NCBI RefSeq assembly: GCF_000218895.1
Contig: NC_015703.1
Location: forward strand, 6,089,001 to 6,153,000
DNA: 64,000 nucleotides
DNA from: Runella slithyformis DSM 19594
Lineage (GTDB): Bacteria > Bacteroidota > Bacteroidia > Cytophagales > Spirosomataceae
Reading direction: 5' to 3'
Below, one piece after another: positions 44,701 to 53,452 of this stretch. Every line of letters begins with the position of its first letter. The stretch's first letter is position 1. A model generated the notes under the pieces. It ran no database searches, had not been told where the DNA came from, and was given only the letters and a program-made list of their open reading frames with translations. The position numbers and the translations under genes are program-made.

Positions 44701-44779
44701 AGAATTGAAAATTGACAGCAACGATGAATTGGTAGAGCAAATCATGAAAGCTGTTTTACAGAATTACCGATTGAATTGA
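41702..44779 (+). CDS. hsdR: Type I restriction endonuclease subunit (HsdR)
   Basis: 1025 residues from the ATG of MGNLSELNGAEKPVTEWL, 7 nt after hsdS; a longer frame would overlap hsdS. N-terminal nuclease domain with D-x-ExK pattern in DIILLVNGIPLVPIEAKQ. SF2 translocase follows: Walker A WHTQGSGKSLTM, DEAD-like VLIDEAHRSQYG, motif III FTGTPI, and LLTGFDAP / QAVARTNRPY of the second RecA lobe. The C-terminal region is helical. It translocates and cleaves unmethylated DNA together with HsdM and HsdS. All expected motifs are intact, so the system looks functional. Confidence 0.94.
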   Translation: MGNLSELNGAEKPVTEWLSKMGWTFKSQKDLKVYERPFSKPIIEQLLIEKTAAINGISQDIARRAVELLLHNLNNPVPILGNEAFLEKLVSGVTLAVKDRDMDVHFIDFEDIWQNDFIVTNQYWVQGYKMVKTDIILLVNGIPLVPIEAKQRAKKGVNWMEGVRQFSTYDQRADKLFMCHAFGVACNGRVAKYGIPGASSSYFNEWKDTILDLSHPNPILDPTNDLCPTYQDPKDGLWNFDVARLPNGEVLERMKLGIIGLLQPARVLDILQHFLVFERAEGKIIKKVARYQQLRAANKIAARVIKGDLNQGVIWHTQGSGKSLTMLYTAYKLRQSKALKDPTIYIVVDRKDLREQIGGTFDDCEFPNARAVNNMGDLKHIIKTAPSGVFITTVQKFDELGDRQDLRDNVIVLIDEAHRSQYGTFQMELQAVLPNAKRFAFTGTPIPKTHQEFGLIAAEHQEKYGKTHERYLDRYSIQDAIDDGATKPIRYTFGPIEWFLDKEKLKQGYEEITAELTEDEKRAVERRVSAWKVFLKHPERVETLAKDIATDFREMLEPQGYKAQIVACDKEACVLYYNELLKYFDRSEMAIIFSTGHNEEGEKYELYKDHYKEDAERKRLIRQFKRRITEEEQKMGNNLKIFIVCNMLLTGFDAPIEQTMYLDSPLRDHNLLQAVARTNRPYDDKVTKLSKEFGRIVDYVGVFQNYKEALNYDPEDIGEFEDVESLVKTFPKVLDDAFEPFESITLEDSYDCTMAIVRKLSEIDHGKFENNFREVVQLWESISPHPALRASKIKYLWLNEIYEIYLEEFKRLDFDAEIYAAKTRKLIEESTQLLDFKGHLPEILIDSDYLNKLKEIKLDPSDKAEKIIRDIETVIRKNEVNSAIYVEFQNRLDELIKQKKAESLAIEEILNQLGVLYTELDEVASLPTRMGFPDKGSFEFYTLIKNGSGVDFNEALARAFSLEAAEKIKAKVYGGWQEVPREFDRLKYEILLLSVNPRFEELKIDSNDELVEQIMKAVLQNYRLN

Positions 44780-45435
44780 TGGAGTTACCTGAGCATTATA
44801 TATTGATTCGCAAAGAAGTAAAACACGCCCGAATCAGGGTAAGTGAAGACGGACGAGTGCGCATTATTGCCCCGCCCGATTTTTCGGATGAAGACATTGC
44901 TTTGATTCTTAAAAAGAAAGCCAAGTGGATTGATACAAACTTGAAGTACTTTAAAGGGATGTCAAGCATTGAATTACAACGCAATCAACTGCTGCTATTT
45001 GGCACACGGTACCATTATTTTTATGATACGACCTACGCTCAAAAGGTCATTATTGACCACGAACACAAAACGATTATATCAAAGCGAGATTTGATAAAGC
45101 CTATCATTCAGGAAGATTGGTATAGAACTATTGCCAAAAAACACCTGACCAAACGAACCAAAGAATTGTCGGCAAAACTGAAACTGCCGTTCAATAAGTT
45201 TTTCATACGGGAATCAAAAACCAAGTGGGGCAATTGTTCAAGTGATAAAAACATTTCATTGAATTGGAAACTCATAAAAGCCCCTGACTATGTAATAGAT
45301 TACTTAATAGTCCACGAACTCTTACACACAGTCGTCATGAGCCACACCACCAAATTTTGGACTTTATTGAAATCATACTACCCGAATTACAGAGAATCCA
45401 TCAAATGGTTAGAGAAGTATGGAAATAGCTTATAA
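44779..45435 (+). CDS. YgjP/SprT-like (M48-related) metallopeptidase of the hsd operon
   Basis: 218 residues; the ATG uses the last base of the hsdR stop (TGATG), indicating translational coupling. N-terminal beta-rich YgjP domain (HARIRVSEDGRVRIIAPPDFSDEDI) and C-terminal zinc-peptidase motif VHELLHTVVMSHTTKFW (about 175-191), i.e. HExxH plus a distal histidine. KTKWGNCSSDKNISLNWKLIKAP is the family hallmark. Such genes regularly follow hsdR. A role in controlling or turning over restriction proteins is suspected, not shown. Confidence 0.9.
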   Translation: MELPEHYILIRKEVKHARIRVSEDGRVRIIAPPDFSDEDIALILKKKAKWIDTNLKYFKGMSSIELQRNQLLLFGTRYHYFYDTTYAQKVIIDHEHKTIISKRDLIKPIIQEDWYRTIAKKHLTKRTKELSAKLKLPFNKFFIRESKTKWGNCSSDKNISLNWKLIKAPDYVIDYLIVHELLHTVVMSHTTKFWTLLKSYYPNYRESIKWLEKYGNSL

Positions 45436-45596
45436 CCACCGCTACAGGCAGACACATTGCTAAGCCGCAAGCCAAAACTTAGCAAAAAATTTATCTGTTC
45501 CAACGCAGAATCGACAGACAATCGGGACAAAAGAAGAACACCAACACCAATCCATGGACCGGCAGAACCAAGACCCATTTTAGCCGCATCATTGAG

Positions 45597-45604
45597 TAGG
45601 TTTG
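45597..45604 (+). promoter_or_regulatory. -7 promoter element (TAGGTTTG) before the secreted-protein gene
   Basis: Exact TAnnTTTG match, 52 nt before the ATG of the following gene. It separates the hsd operon from the glycan-related pair. Confidence 0.45.
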
Positions 45605-45655
45605 CGTAAATTATGCTTACTGTAGAAGCAATAACCCTTACCGTAGAAATCTGCT

Positions 45656-46405
45656 ATGCACCGCAAACTCGCCCCCTTGTGTTCGGTTATCCTTTTTGTC
45701 GTTTTATCAGGAGTACAAACAGGTGCTTTGGCGCAGGGCCCCGGTCCGGGGCAACGAATACCGCTCCCGCCCATTCCAATCAAAGGCGATACGACCCATA
45801 CCCTATCCAAACACTTCACGCTCGCCACTACCGCCGCAAAAACAACGGATGCCAAGGGGTTTATTCAACGTTGGCTGGTGCTGGAACCGGTAAAAAAAGA
45901 CATTGTCAGAAATAATATTTTCACCGACAACTACCTCCGAACCGCCTTTTCCACCGATAATTTTTCCAACGATTACACCACCGTTCCTAAAAACGGCGAA
46001 ACGGTAAAAGTAGGTGACCGCGAACTGAAGTGGTATGCCTTGGACAGCAAAACTTTCAACGTTAATTTATACCATTTTACCTACGCCCTCAACAAACCCA
46101 GATACGGGATACTGGTATGGCTCGTCACGGTCATCGACTGCCCCGAAGAAATCCAAAACGTCAGGCTGGCGGCGGGCTGTAATTCCGGAAGCATGTGGTG
46201 GCTGAACGGCCGGGAAGCCTTACTGCTTTCCGGTGACCGGGATATGATCGCCGATAACGGTACCTCGGCACGGTTGACGCTCAAAAAGGGAAGAAACATC
46301 CTTCGCGGGGCGGTCATCAACGGCCCGGGCATGGCCAATTTCTGCGTTCGTTTTTTAGACGAAAAGGGAACCCCCGTTACCAACCTAAGCCTCCGTTACG
46401 AATAA
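45656..46405 (+). CDS. Secreted protein with C-terminal sugar-binding-like domain
   Basis: 249 residues with a signal peptide ending GALAQ. After a proline-rich stretch the body begins HTLSKHFTLATTAAKTTDAKGFIQRWLVLEPV. The C-terminal part (about 140-249; LVTVIDCPEEIQNVRLAAGCNSGSMWWLNGREALL, LTLKKGRNILRGAVINGPG) has the features of jelly-roll domains attached to glycoside hydrolases and acetyl esterases in Bacteroidota. No catalytic motif is seen. The GH43 gene follows 24 nt later, suggesting joint expression. Confidence 0.65.
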   Translation: MHRKLAPLCSVILFVVLSGVQTGALAQGPGPGQRIPLPPIPIKGDTTHTLSKHFTLATTAAKTTDAKGFIQRWLVLEPVKKDIVRNNIFTDNYLRTAFSTDNFSNDYTTVPKNGETVKVGDRELKWYALDSKTFNVNLYHFTYALNKPRYGILVWLVTVIDCPEEIQNVRLAAGCNSGSMWWLNGREALLLSGDRDMIADNGTSARLTLKKGRNILRGAVINGPGMANFCVRFLDEKGTPVTNLSLRYE

Positions 46406-46428
46406 TAGCTACCCGTCTGTTTACGATC

Positions 46429-47886
46429 ATGATAACACCGAATTACATCCCCAAAATAAAGATAACCGGCCTGGTAATGTTAGTGGCCTTATGGATCAAC
46501 CTTACCGTACAGGCACAGGTCGGAAGACCCTTTATTCATGACCCCTCCACCGTCACCGAATGCGACGGCAAGTATTATACCTTCGGCACCGGCGGCGGCG
46601 GATTGATTTCCAACGACGGCTGGACATGGCACGGCGGCGGGGTACGACCCGGTGGCGGAGCCGCCCCGGACGTCATCAAAATCGGGGATCGTTACCTGGT
46701 CATCTACGGAGCCACCGGCGGCTCACCCAACCACAAAGGCGCTATTTTAACCATGTGGAACAAGACATTGGACCCCAAGTCGCCTGATTTTAAGTACTCT
46801 GAACCGATTGTCGTGGCTACGTCGGATGGCTACGAAGAAAACGACGCCATCGACCCCGGGGTGATGATGGACCCTACGACCGGACGCCTTTGGCTCACCT
46901 ACGGCACCTATTTCGGCTACACCCGCCTGATCGAATTGGACCCCAAAACGGGAAAACTCAAGGCAGGGAATAAACCCGTAGATGTAGCCATCGTATGCGA
47001 AGCCAGCACGTTGGTCTACCGCGACGGCTGGTACTACCTGCTGGCCACGCATGGCAGTTGCTGCGACGGGGCCAACTCTACCTACAATGTGGTGGTAGGT
47101 CGGTCTAAAAAAATAACCGGGCCTTACCTTGATAACGTAGGCCGAAGCATGCTGGAAGGCGGCGGGAAGATGGTGGTGGCTACCCGCGGCGGATTGATCG
47201 GCCCGGGACATTTTGGACACATCGTTTTGGAACCGGGAGTGGAAAAAATGTCCCTCCATTACGAAGCCGATCTGGCGCAGGGCGGGCGAAGCGTGTTGGG
47301 TATCCTTCCGGTGGTTTGGAAAGACGGATGGCCCGTAGCCGGCGAAAAGTTTAAAGAAGGTACGTATGAAATTGAATCCGTACGCCGAGGCTATGCCTTA
47401 GAGTTGGCCGTTGATTTTACCCGAATGCCCGTAGTACGGGGATTCGGTCAGCCAATCAATGAACCGATAAAACCCGTTCCGGCACAGCAATTGGCCGATG
47501 TACAGAAAACCTGGCCCACCGGTCCCATTAACCTGCGAATAGGCGACTACATGTCGCGCCCGCATCAGCAATGGACCATTACCGATGCGCCCGATACGAC
47601 CGGGTATTTGGGCGGACCGTACTATAAAATTGTATTGGCCGGCACCGATCGGGCCTTGGCGGCCACGGCCGATGCCGAAGTCATCACCGTACCGGCATTT
47701 ACCGGCGCGCCCGAACAGCTATGGCGCATCGACCAACTGACGGATGGCACCTACCGAATCTCGCCGAAGACAGTTCCCAATTCAGGCAAAAAGTTAGCGT
47801 TGGTCTCTTCCGGCGACAGCACCCCCACCCTGGCAGAATTTGATTTTACCGGCGATAACTCCAAATGGAATTTCAGGGCTCCCTAA
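46429..47886 (+). CDS. GH43 family arabinan endo-1,5-alpha-L-arabinosidase-like enzyme with C-terminal ricin-like domain
   Basis: 485 residues, signal peptide ending TVQAQ. Five-bladed beta-propeller GH43 domain (about 30-330). The likely catalytic acids are D in FIHDPSTV (general base), D in DAIDPGVMMDP (pKa modulator) and E in IVCEASTLVYR (general acid). The C-terminal segment (about 380-485) has repeated QLWRI / QQWTI elements typical of ricin-type beta-trefoil lectins. Secreted action on arabinan or related pectin side chains is expected. No SusCD pair is near, so this is not a full utilisation locus. Confidence 0.85.
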   Translation: MITPNYIPKIKITGLVMLVALWINLTVQAQVGRPFIHDPSTVTECDGKYYTFGTGGGGLISNDGWTWHGGGVRPGGGAAPDVIKIGDRYLVIYGATGGSPNHKGAILTMWNKTLDPKSPDFKYSEPIVVATSDGYEENDAIDPGVMMDPTTGRLWLTYGTYFGYTRLIELDPKTGKLKAGNKPVDVAIVCEASTLVYRDGWYYLLATHGSCCDGANSTYNVVVGRSKKITGPYLDNVGRSMLEGGGKMVVATRGGLIGPGHFGHIVLEPGVEKMSLHYEADLAQGGRSVLGILPVVWKDGWPVAGEKFKEGTYEIESVRRGYALELAVDFTRMPVVRGFGQPINEPIKPVPAQQLADVQKTWPTGPINLRIGDYMSRPHQQWTITDAPDTTGYLGGPYYKIVLAGTDRALAATADAEVITVPAFTGAPEQLWRIDQLTDGTYRISPKTVPNSGKKLALVSSGDSTPTLAEFDFTGDNSKWNFRAP

Positions 47887-48024
47887 TGATATGCTTTACC
47901 CCGCCGGCAGCATTTAAAGAGACGCGCCCCGGGCATTCCCGGCCCTACCCCAAGGATTGCCGCCGACAGCAGAGTAAGTAAGGGTCAACGAAGCACGTAT
48001 GTGAACTCAACGGAACAATCAAGC

Positions 48025-48681
48025 TTATCCGATCGTCATTACTTTTTTATAAATTTCATCAAACGTCTGCCCTTTAAAATCTCCGTAGTGTTTGGAGTGA
48101 AACCTGTCCGCCCTTTTCAGAATAGTGGTAATCATCACTTTTTCAATAAGCGTCAATTCATTGAACGCGATTTGGGCGATTTGAGCCATGACCGGCGAAG
48201 AATGGTGCAGAACATACACCCCCGCAGGAGTGATTTTGACCCGTTTGGCCCGTTTATCATTTTCGTCGGGAAATTCTTCGCACAACCCTGCTTTTAATAA
48301 TCGATTGATGATGTCAATACCCGACGCAAATTCTGACAACAATGCAACGATCAATTCACTCTTTTTAGGAGCATTCATGACCATCATCAGGTGCAGATAC
48401 AAAATATCGTCTACATTGGCAACGGGAAGTTTTTCAATGGCTTTTTTGGAATAAAAATAGGCGAAGCGCGTGAGCCGCCCGACCAAGGCCGCCAACTCAC
48501 CGTCAATGTCGCTCTCCTGATTCAACGGTCTTGCTGATTCTTCCTCTCCTAACGGCTCTTTCCGTAAAACACTTTCGCAGTGATCGGTCAGGTAGTTGGT
48601 ACAAAAATCTTTGATCTCTAAATCAGGATTTTCACGACTGTATTCGGCCCAAAGATTGACTAATTCAACCAGTTTTTCCAT
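48025..48681 (-). CDS. MarR-like winged-helix regulator
   Basis: 218 residues. A central winged helix (about 95-160: LHLMMVMNAPKKSELIVALLSEFASGIDIINRLLKAGLCEEFPDENDKRAKRVKITPAG) has the recognition-helix and D/K-R wing pattern of MarR proteins, flanked by long helices for dimerisation. The gene diverges from the ABC exporter operon with 130 bp between them, so it probably controls that operon and itself. The intergenic region contains a TTGGCCAA palindrome (48759-48766) as a possible operator half-site. No ligand can be predicted. Confidence 0.8.
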   Translation of the reverse strand: MEKLVELVNLWAEYSRENPDLEIKDFCTNYLTDHCESVLRKEPLGEEESARPLNQESDIDGELAALVGRLTRFAYFYSKKAIEKLPVANVDDILYLHLMMVMNAPKKSELIVALLSEFASGIDIINRLLKAGLCEEFPDENDKRAKRVKITPAGVYVLHHSSPVMAQIAQIAFNELTLIEKVMITTILKRADRFHSKHYGDFKGQTFDEIYKKVMTIG

Positions 48682-48811
48682 AAAAACTCAAATTCCATAA
48701 CAATCTGACACAAATATCTTTAAAAAGCTACGAAATAAAAACAAAATTGCTCTAGATGTTGGCCAATACAACGAAAATACACTAATATTGCATTATAAAT
48801 AGATAAAAACT

Positions 48812-49498
48812 ATGATTGCGGAACTAATTGGGGCAGGTAAGGAATACAAAACGGGCGACCAAACCATTGTAGCCCTGCAACCTACTACGTGGCAGGTGAA
48901 CGAAGGAGAGCTGACCCTCATCATCGGCCCGTCCGGCTCAGGCAAAACAACGCTGCTTTCGCTGTTAGGCTGTGTGATTTATCCCAGTTATGGCGATTTG
49001 TGGGTCGATGGACGGCACATTAATGAACTGAATGAAAACCAATTGGCCCGCTTACGCTTGGAAACCATCGGCTTCGTCTTTCAGGGCTTTAACTTACTGG
49101 CTCCGCTCAGTGCGGAAGACAATGTCGAATTACCCCTTAAACTCTTAGGAGTGGGAAGCAAGGAACGCCGGCAACGCGTAAAAAAAGCACTCGAAATCGT
49201 AGGCATGACCGACCGCCGCAAAAATCTGCCTAAAGCGCTGTCGGGAGGGCAACAACAGCGCATTGCGATTGCCCGGGCGTTGGTGACCGAACCCAAACTT
49301 ATTTTGTGCGATGAGCCTACCGCCTCTCTCGACAAAGATTCGCTGGTGGTGGTGATGCAGGAACTTAAGATCTTGGCCCAAAAAGGGAAAGCGGTGGTCG
49401 TTGTAACTCACGACCCGCGCCTGCGCCAATATGCCGACCGGGCCATAGAAGTAAAAAACGGAATGGTTACTCCCATTGAATTAAATGATGTACAATAA
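48812..49498 (+). CDS. ABC exporter ATP-binding protein (DevA/LolD-like)
   Basis: 228 residues with Walker A GPSGSGKTT, Q-loop FVFQGFNLL, signature LSGGQQQRIAIARAL, Walker B LILCDEPTASLD and H-loop VVTHD. This is the MacB/LolD/DevA class that works with FtsX-like permeases. It is the first gene of a four-gene exporter operon; the stop is 2 nt from the next start. Confidence 0.93.
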   Translation: MIAELIGAGKEYKTGDQTIVALQPTTWQVNEGELTLIIGPSGSGKTTLLSLLGCVIYPSYGDLWVDGRHINELNENQLARLRLETIGFVFQGFNLLAPLSAEDNVELPLKLLGVGSKERRQRVKKALEIVGMTDRRKNLPKALSGGQQQRIAIARALVTEPKLILCDEPTASLDKDSLVVVMQELKILAQKGKAVVVVTHDPRLRQYADRAIEVKNGMVTPIELNDVQ

Positions 49499-49500
49499 GA

Positions 49501-50466
49501 ATGACTAAACACGATACTTCCATGAGATACCTGATCGGAGGAATAGCCGTCCTGATAGGAATGAGCGGCTGCGGTGATACCGACAAAACAAAAGAGGCAA
49601 AAGCAGGCAGGGATACGGTGCAGGTGGCACCGACCAAAAACGAAATCGTTGGGGTTGGGCGGATAGAGCCGGAAGACGGCGTCATCGAGCTGACCGCCGG
49701 GGCCACGGGGCGGATACTGGAAATCCTTGTGAAAGATAATCAAACGGTTGAAAAAGGGATGCCTTTACTCCGCATTGACATTGCCCTTGAAAACGCTCAG
49801 GTACAACAGGCCCAAAGCAAGCTGTCCACTCAGCAGGCGGCTGTTTCGGTCAATCAGTCTACGCTGGAAGGGCTTCGGGTCAATCTGGAGAATGCCCGGG
49901 AGACCTACCAAAGAAACTTGGATCTTTACAAAGGAAACGCCCAAACGAAACAGGTCTTGGACGACAGCAAGGCGAGTGTTGATAAACTCACGAAGGATGT
50001 CGAAACGGCGGAGGCCTCTATTCGTCAGTCACAAAGCCGGATGGGCGAGTTGCAGGCGGATCTTCGGTACTACCGCACGGTCGTAAATAACAAAAGAGTG
50101 GAAGCCCTGATGGCAGGCAAAATTCTTAAAATGACGGTCAAGACGGGCGATTATATCAACAACGATACCAAAATCGCGGAATTTGCGCCAAGCGGAGGGC
50201 TGTATGCCAAAACGGAAGTGGATGAACTTTACGCCGAACGGGTTAATGTAGGTCAAAAGGCGTACATCGTCTCGCAAACAACCGGCGATACGCTGGCCAC
50301 CGGAATGGTAAGCTTTGCGGCTGATTACCTCAAACAGAAATCGCTATTTAAAGACCAGGCGACCGAGCAGGAGGACCGTCGGGTACGGGAAGTGTTCATA
50401 CGGCTTGATACGGGAAAAATGCCGCTCATCGGCAGCAGGGTAGATTGCGTGATTTTGCTGAAATAA
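49501..50466 (+). CDS. HlyD-family periplasmic adaptor (DevB-like), lipoprotein
   Basis: 321 residues. The lipobox IGMSGCGD suggests lipid anchoring; the ATG seven codons in (MRYLIGG) is an alternative start. Biotinyl-lipoyl-like segment IELTAGATGRILEILVKDNQTVEKGMPLLRID (about 62-93), then a long alpha-hairpin coiled coil (about 95-185) and a beta-barrel domain. The protein bridges the inner-membrane permease to TolC. Spacing of 2 nt from the ATPase gene indicates one transcript. Confidence 0.88.
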   Translation: MTKHDTSMRYLIGGIAVLIGMSGCGDTDKTKEAKAGRDTVQVAPTKNEIVGVGRIEPEDGVIELTAGATGRILEILVKDNQTVEKGMPLLRIDIALENAQVQQAQSKLSTQQAAVSVNQSTLEGLRVNLENARETYQRNLDLYKGNAQTKQVLDDSKASVDKLTKDVETAEASIRQSQSRMGELQADLRYYRTVVNNKRVEALMAGKILKMTVKTGDYINNDTKIAEFAPSGGLYAKTEVDELYAERVNVGQKAYIVSQTTGDTLATGMVSFAADYLKQKSLFKDQATEQEDRRVREVFIRLDTGKMPLIGSRVDCVILLK

Positions 50467-50485
50467 CTCCTAACTCCAACCTAAG

Positions 50486-51604
50486 ATGTTTAAAGAAGCA
50501 TTCAAATTTATGTGGTACGACCGGGCCAAGATGTTCGGTATCCTGTTCGGAATGATTCTGTCCGTTTTCTTGGTCGGTCAGCAGGTGATGATCTGTCTGG
50601 CGCTGCTGGGGGGGACGGTTTCACTGGCGACCTTCAATAAAGAATATATTTGGGTCGTGAGCGATAAAAGTAAGCAGGTCACCGACTTACCTTTGATCGA
50701 CATGCGCATCGCGCGCGAGCTGCGTACCGTCAACGGCGTCAAAGCCGTCCACCCCATGATTTTGTCGGCCGGGACCCTTAAGTTTAACGACGGCCTGACG
50801 TTCCCCGTTTCGCTGGTGGGCACGCAGGCCCCCGTATTTGCCGGCGGCCCTTGGAGGGTAGCCGTGGGAAAACCCATGGATATGCTGCAGGATGAAGGCG
50901 TATTTTTAGACGCGCAAAACTCCGAGTTCGGGAAATTTCTTAAACGGGGCGACCGGCATGAGTTTAACGGAAAACGCATCAAGATCGCGGGCCTTACGGC
51001 CAAAACCGAAGGCTTGGGCAATACCTACGGTTTTACCACCATCGAGCGGGCCCGTTATCTGTGCAACATTCCCACCACCCGGGCATCGGCTTTTTTGGTG
51101 GAGTCTCAACGGGGATTTTTTCCCGACACCGTCGTTGCCAACATTGAACATGAACTTCCGGGCATTAAAGCCCGTACCGGCGAGGCGTTTGAGCAGGAGT
51201 CGCTTCGGTATTTTGCCGGGAGCAGTGGGATCGTCGCTTCCTTCGGTCTATTGGTCGTCTTTGCCGTGATCACGGGCTTTGCCATTGTGGGCCTGACGAT
51301 GTATTCCGCCGTCAGCGACCGACTGCGCGACTACGGTACCCTCAAAGCCATCGGCGGCACCAACGCCACCATCCGACGGTTGATCCTGTCGCAGGCGGCG
51401 ATCTACGCCTTGGTGGGTTTTGGGTTAGCCTATGGATTGCTGCTCTTTTTTATCAACGCCACCAAAGGGTCCCTCGACCTGCAACTGACCCCGCTCCTGT
51501 CTTATTCGTTGGTGGGCGTCACGCTTTTCATTGCGTTGCTGGGAAGCTGGTTTGGGATGCGCCGAATCCTGAAGTTGGAACCTGCTCAGGTATTTCGTAC
51601 CTAA
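50486..51604 (+). CDS. ABC exporter permease, FtsX/MacB type (DevC-like)
   Basis: 372 residues: one N-terminal helix (FGILFGMILSVFLVGQQVMI), a periplasmic domain (about 50-240) and three C-terminal helices (about 250-360), which is the FtsX/DevC topology. Residues near 270-300 (YSAVSDRLRDYGTLKAIGGTNATIRRLILSQA) are the hallmark coupling segment of DevC proteins. Together with its ATPase, adaptor and outer-membrane channel it forms a tripartite exporter whose substrate is unknown; glycolipids or small toxic molecules are known for relatives. Confidence 0.9.
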   Translation: MFKEAFKFMWYDRAKMFGILFGMILSVFLVGQQVMICLALLGGTVSLATFNKEYIWVVSDKSKQVTDLPLIDMRIARELRTVNGVKAVHPMILSAGTLKFNDGLTFPVSLVGTQAPVFAGGPWRVAVGKPMDMLQDEGVFLDAQNSEFGKFLKRGDRHEFNGKRIKIAGLTAKTEGLGNTYGFTTIERARYLCNIPTTRASAFLVESQRGFFPDTVVANIEHELPGIKARTGEAFEQESLRYFAGSSGIVASFGLLVVFAVITGFAIVGLTMYSAVSDRLRDYGTLKAIGGTNATIRRLILSQAAIYALVGFGLAYGLLLFFINATKGSLDLQLTPLLSYSLVGVTLFIALLGSWFGMRRILKLEPAQVFRT

Positions 51605-51644
51605 AACCGTGGAGTTTCGTAAACTGATGAACGCAGAAAAAAGC

Positions 51645-52952
51645 ATGAAAAAGATATTGATAATTAGTGGGTTACTAAGCATGGTATTGACCGGCTATGC
51701 CCAAAAGATGACGTTGGAAGAAAGCATCCAAACGGCTTTGGCAAACCGTTGGGAGATCAAAAACGCACAGCTGGAAATACAGGTGGCGCAGGGCGAAAAT
51801 GACCAATTGAAAGCCAAATGGCTGCCGCAGGTCAAAGGCGCGGCCGATGCGCGTTGGAATACGCAACTGCAAACGTCGGTTTTTAAGAATGCTCCTTTTG
51901 CCAACGGGCAGGACGTTCGGCTGGTGTTGGGGGTTCCCTTTAATACGACCGTGGGAATCAATGCCGAACAAAAGATTGTGGACGCTACCGCCAAGTACGA
52001 CCGTCAGTTGAATGCCGTGAATGTGGATAGCCGAAAAATCGCTCAAGAGAAGACAAAAACTGATCTGCGTCAAGCCGTCACGGAGGCGTATTATGCCGCG
52101 TTGTTTAATGCGGAGAAAGTACAATTGGCGCAGCGTGCGCTGGAGCGTGCGCAGGCGTACCAACTGGCCGGACGCACGAAATTTGAAAAAGGGACTTTGT
52201 TACTCAATGATCTGGACCGGCTGCGTCTGGACGTCAATAATGCCCAAACGGCTCTTCGAAAGGCTAAAAGCGATCAGTTGTTGAGTTTGGAAAACCTGAC
52301 CTATCAAATGGGCCTTGCTGCCGGAAGCCCCGTGCAGTTGGCTGACTCGCTCCCGTCATTGTATGAAAAAACGATGGTGATGGTTTCTCAGGAAAGTCTT
52401 GAACGTCGACCCGAAATTTTGCAGGAAAAAAATGCGCTGAAAATAAATGAACTCAATGAAAAAAAGCAAAGCAGCCGTTGGCTGCCGCTGGTCTCTGCTT
52501 ACGGGAGCTATACTGCCCTGCAACTGAACGATGTCTTCAATCCTTTCACGGCCGGCACGTGGTTTCCTTACAGTTTTTTGGGGGTCAAACTGGAGATTCC
52601 GATTTTTGACGGCCGGCAGGCAAGCCTTCAGAAGCGTAACTATGCCATTCAGGCCTCCATCAACCGCAACAACCTCAAACAGTTGGAAGCCGATTTTGCC
52701 TACGAAATCCGTTCCATAGCCACGACTTTAGCGCAGGAAAAAGACAACGTAAACGATACCCGCGCCAACCTTGAGCTGGCCCGACAAATTCTGGAAACCG
52801 ACCGATTTCGGTACGAAAAGGGAGTGCTTCTGCTCTCTGATCTGAAAAATTCAGAGTACAGCCTTCAGAACGCCGAAACCAATTATCTCACAAGCGTCTA
52901 TAATTTTCTGCTGGCCTCCCTTCGGTATCAAAAAGCGACGGGGGGGCTTTGA
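51645..52952 (+). CDS. TolC-family outer-membrane efflux protein
   Basis: 435 residues from MKKILIISGLLSMVLTGYAQ, a clear signal peptide; in-frame GTG/ATG codons upstream are less likely. Two internally similar halves with long amphipathic helices and short strand regions (VLGVPFNTTVGI, PYSFLGVKLEIPIFDG) match OEP/TolC proteins. It completes the exporter operon. No clear terminator follows. Confidence 0.9.
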   Translation: MKKILIISGLLSMVLTGYAQKMTLEESIQTALANRWEIKNAQLEIQVAQGENDQLKAKWLPQVKGAADARWNTQLQTSVFKNAPFANGQDVRLVLGVPFNTTVGINAEQKIVDATAKYDRQLNAVNVDSRKIAQEKTKTDLRQAVTEAYYAALFNAEKVQLAQRALERAQAYQLAGRTKFEKGTLLLNDLDRLRLDVNNAQTALRKAKSDQLLSLENLTYQMGLAAGSPVQLADSLPSLYEKTMVMVSQESLERRPEILQEKNALKINELNEKKQSSRWLPLVSAYGSYTALQLNDVFNPFTAGTWFPYSFLGVKLEIPIFDGRQASLQKRNYAIQASINRNNLKQLEADFAYEIRSIATTLAQEKDNVNDTRANLELARQILETDRFRYEKGVLLLSDLKNSEYSLQNAETNYLTSVYNFLLASLRYQKATGGL

Positions 52953-53199
52953 GGGGTTTTTTGTCGAAAGCAAAGAGTGAGTTTCAACCCGGCAAGTAGT
53001 AATAGTCATGATTTTGTAGTATTGTAACCATAAAAGTAAGGGTAACGGATACTTAACCATTTTTATAAGAAAGCCCTGTATGAGGTTTATAGTGACAAAT
53101 GTCTCAAATTGAGATTTATTCTATAACGACTACAAATGGACAAAGCAGGGAGTGTATATAGCAGTCTAACGTCGAAAGATATATAAAAGTAGTAACTGT
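52953..53199. other. Non-coding edge of the mobile-element zone
   Basis: About 250 bp without a gene. It probably contains the 3' end of the degraded IS66 element (its tnpC stop is at 53200-53202), but the terminal repeat cannot be confirmed because the opposite end is lost. Confidence 0.4.
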
Positions 53200-53392
53200 T
53201 TAGGTAGCCCACTGGAAGTTTCCGACAAGAACATTTTCAATATTTCGGATGATGTTGTGTTTCATTTTGCGAATAGTAGAAGTAAAGCCGGCAATACGGG
53301 CATAAGTAGTCACTCCGCTTACTCGACGAAAGCAGTTGCTGACCTTTTGTTTGACTTTGGCAGCTCTTAAATCACGCTCGGCTTGGTTGTTG
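53200..53392 (-). pseudogene. IS66 transposase TnpC, C-terminal fragment
   Basis: The minus strand encodes NNQAERDLRAAKVKQKVSNC and continues to a stop after NFQWAT. This is the conserved C-terminus of IS66 TnpC, including the NNQAERD block with the last catalytic Glu. It is joined on its upstream side to the left end of an IS110 copy. Its middle and N-terminal portions lie at 54670-55181 and 56465-56605. Confidence 0.88.
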
Positions 53393-53452
53393 CGGGGCCG
53401 CCTTTAGATTTGTGTGATTGAACAAAACCAAGAAACTGGTAAGTTTACTTTT

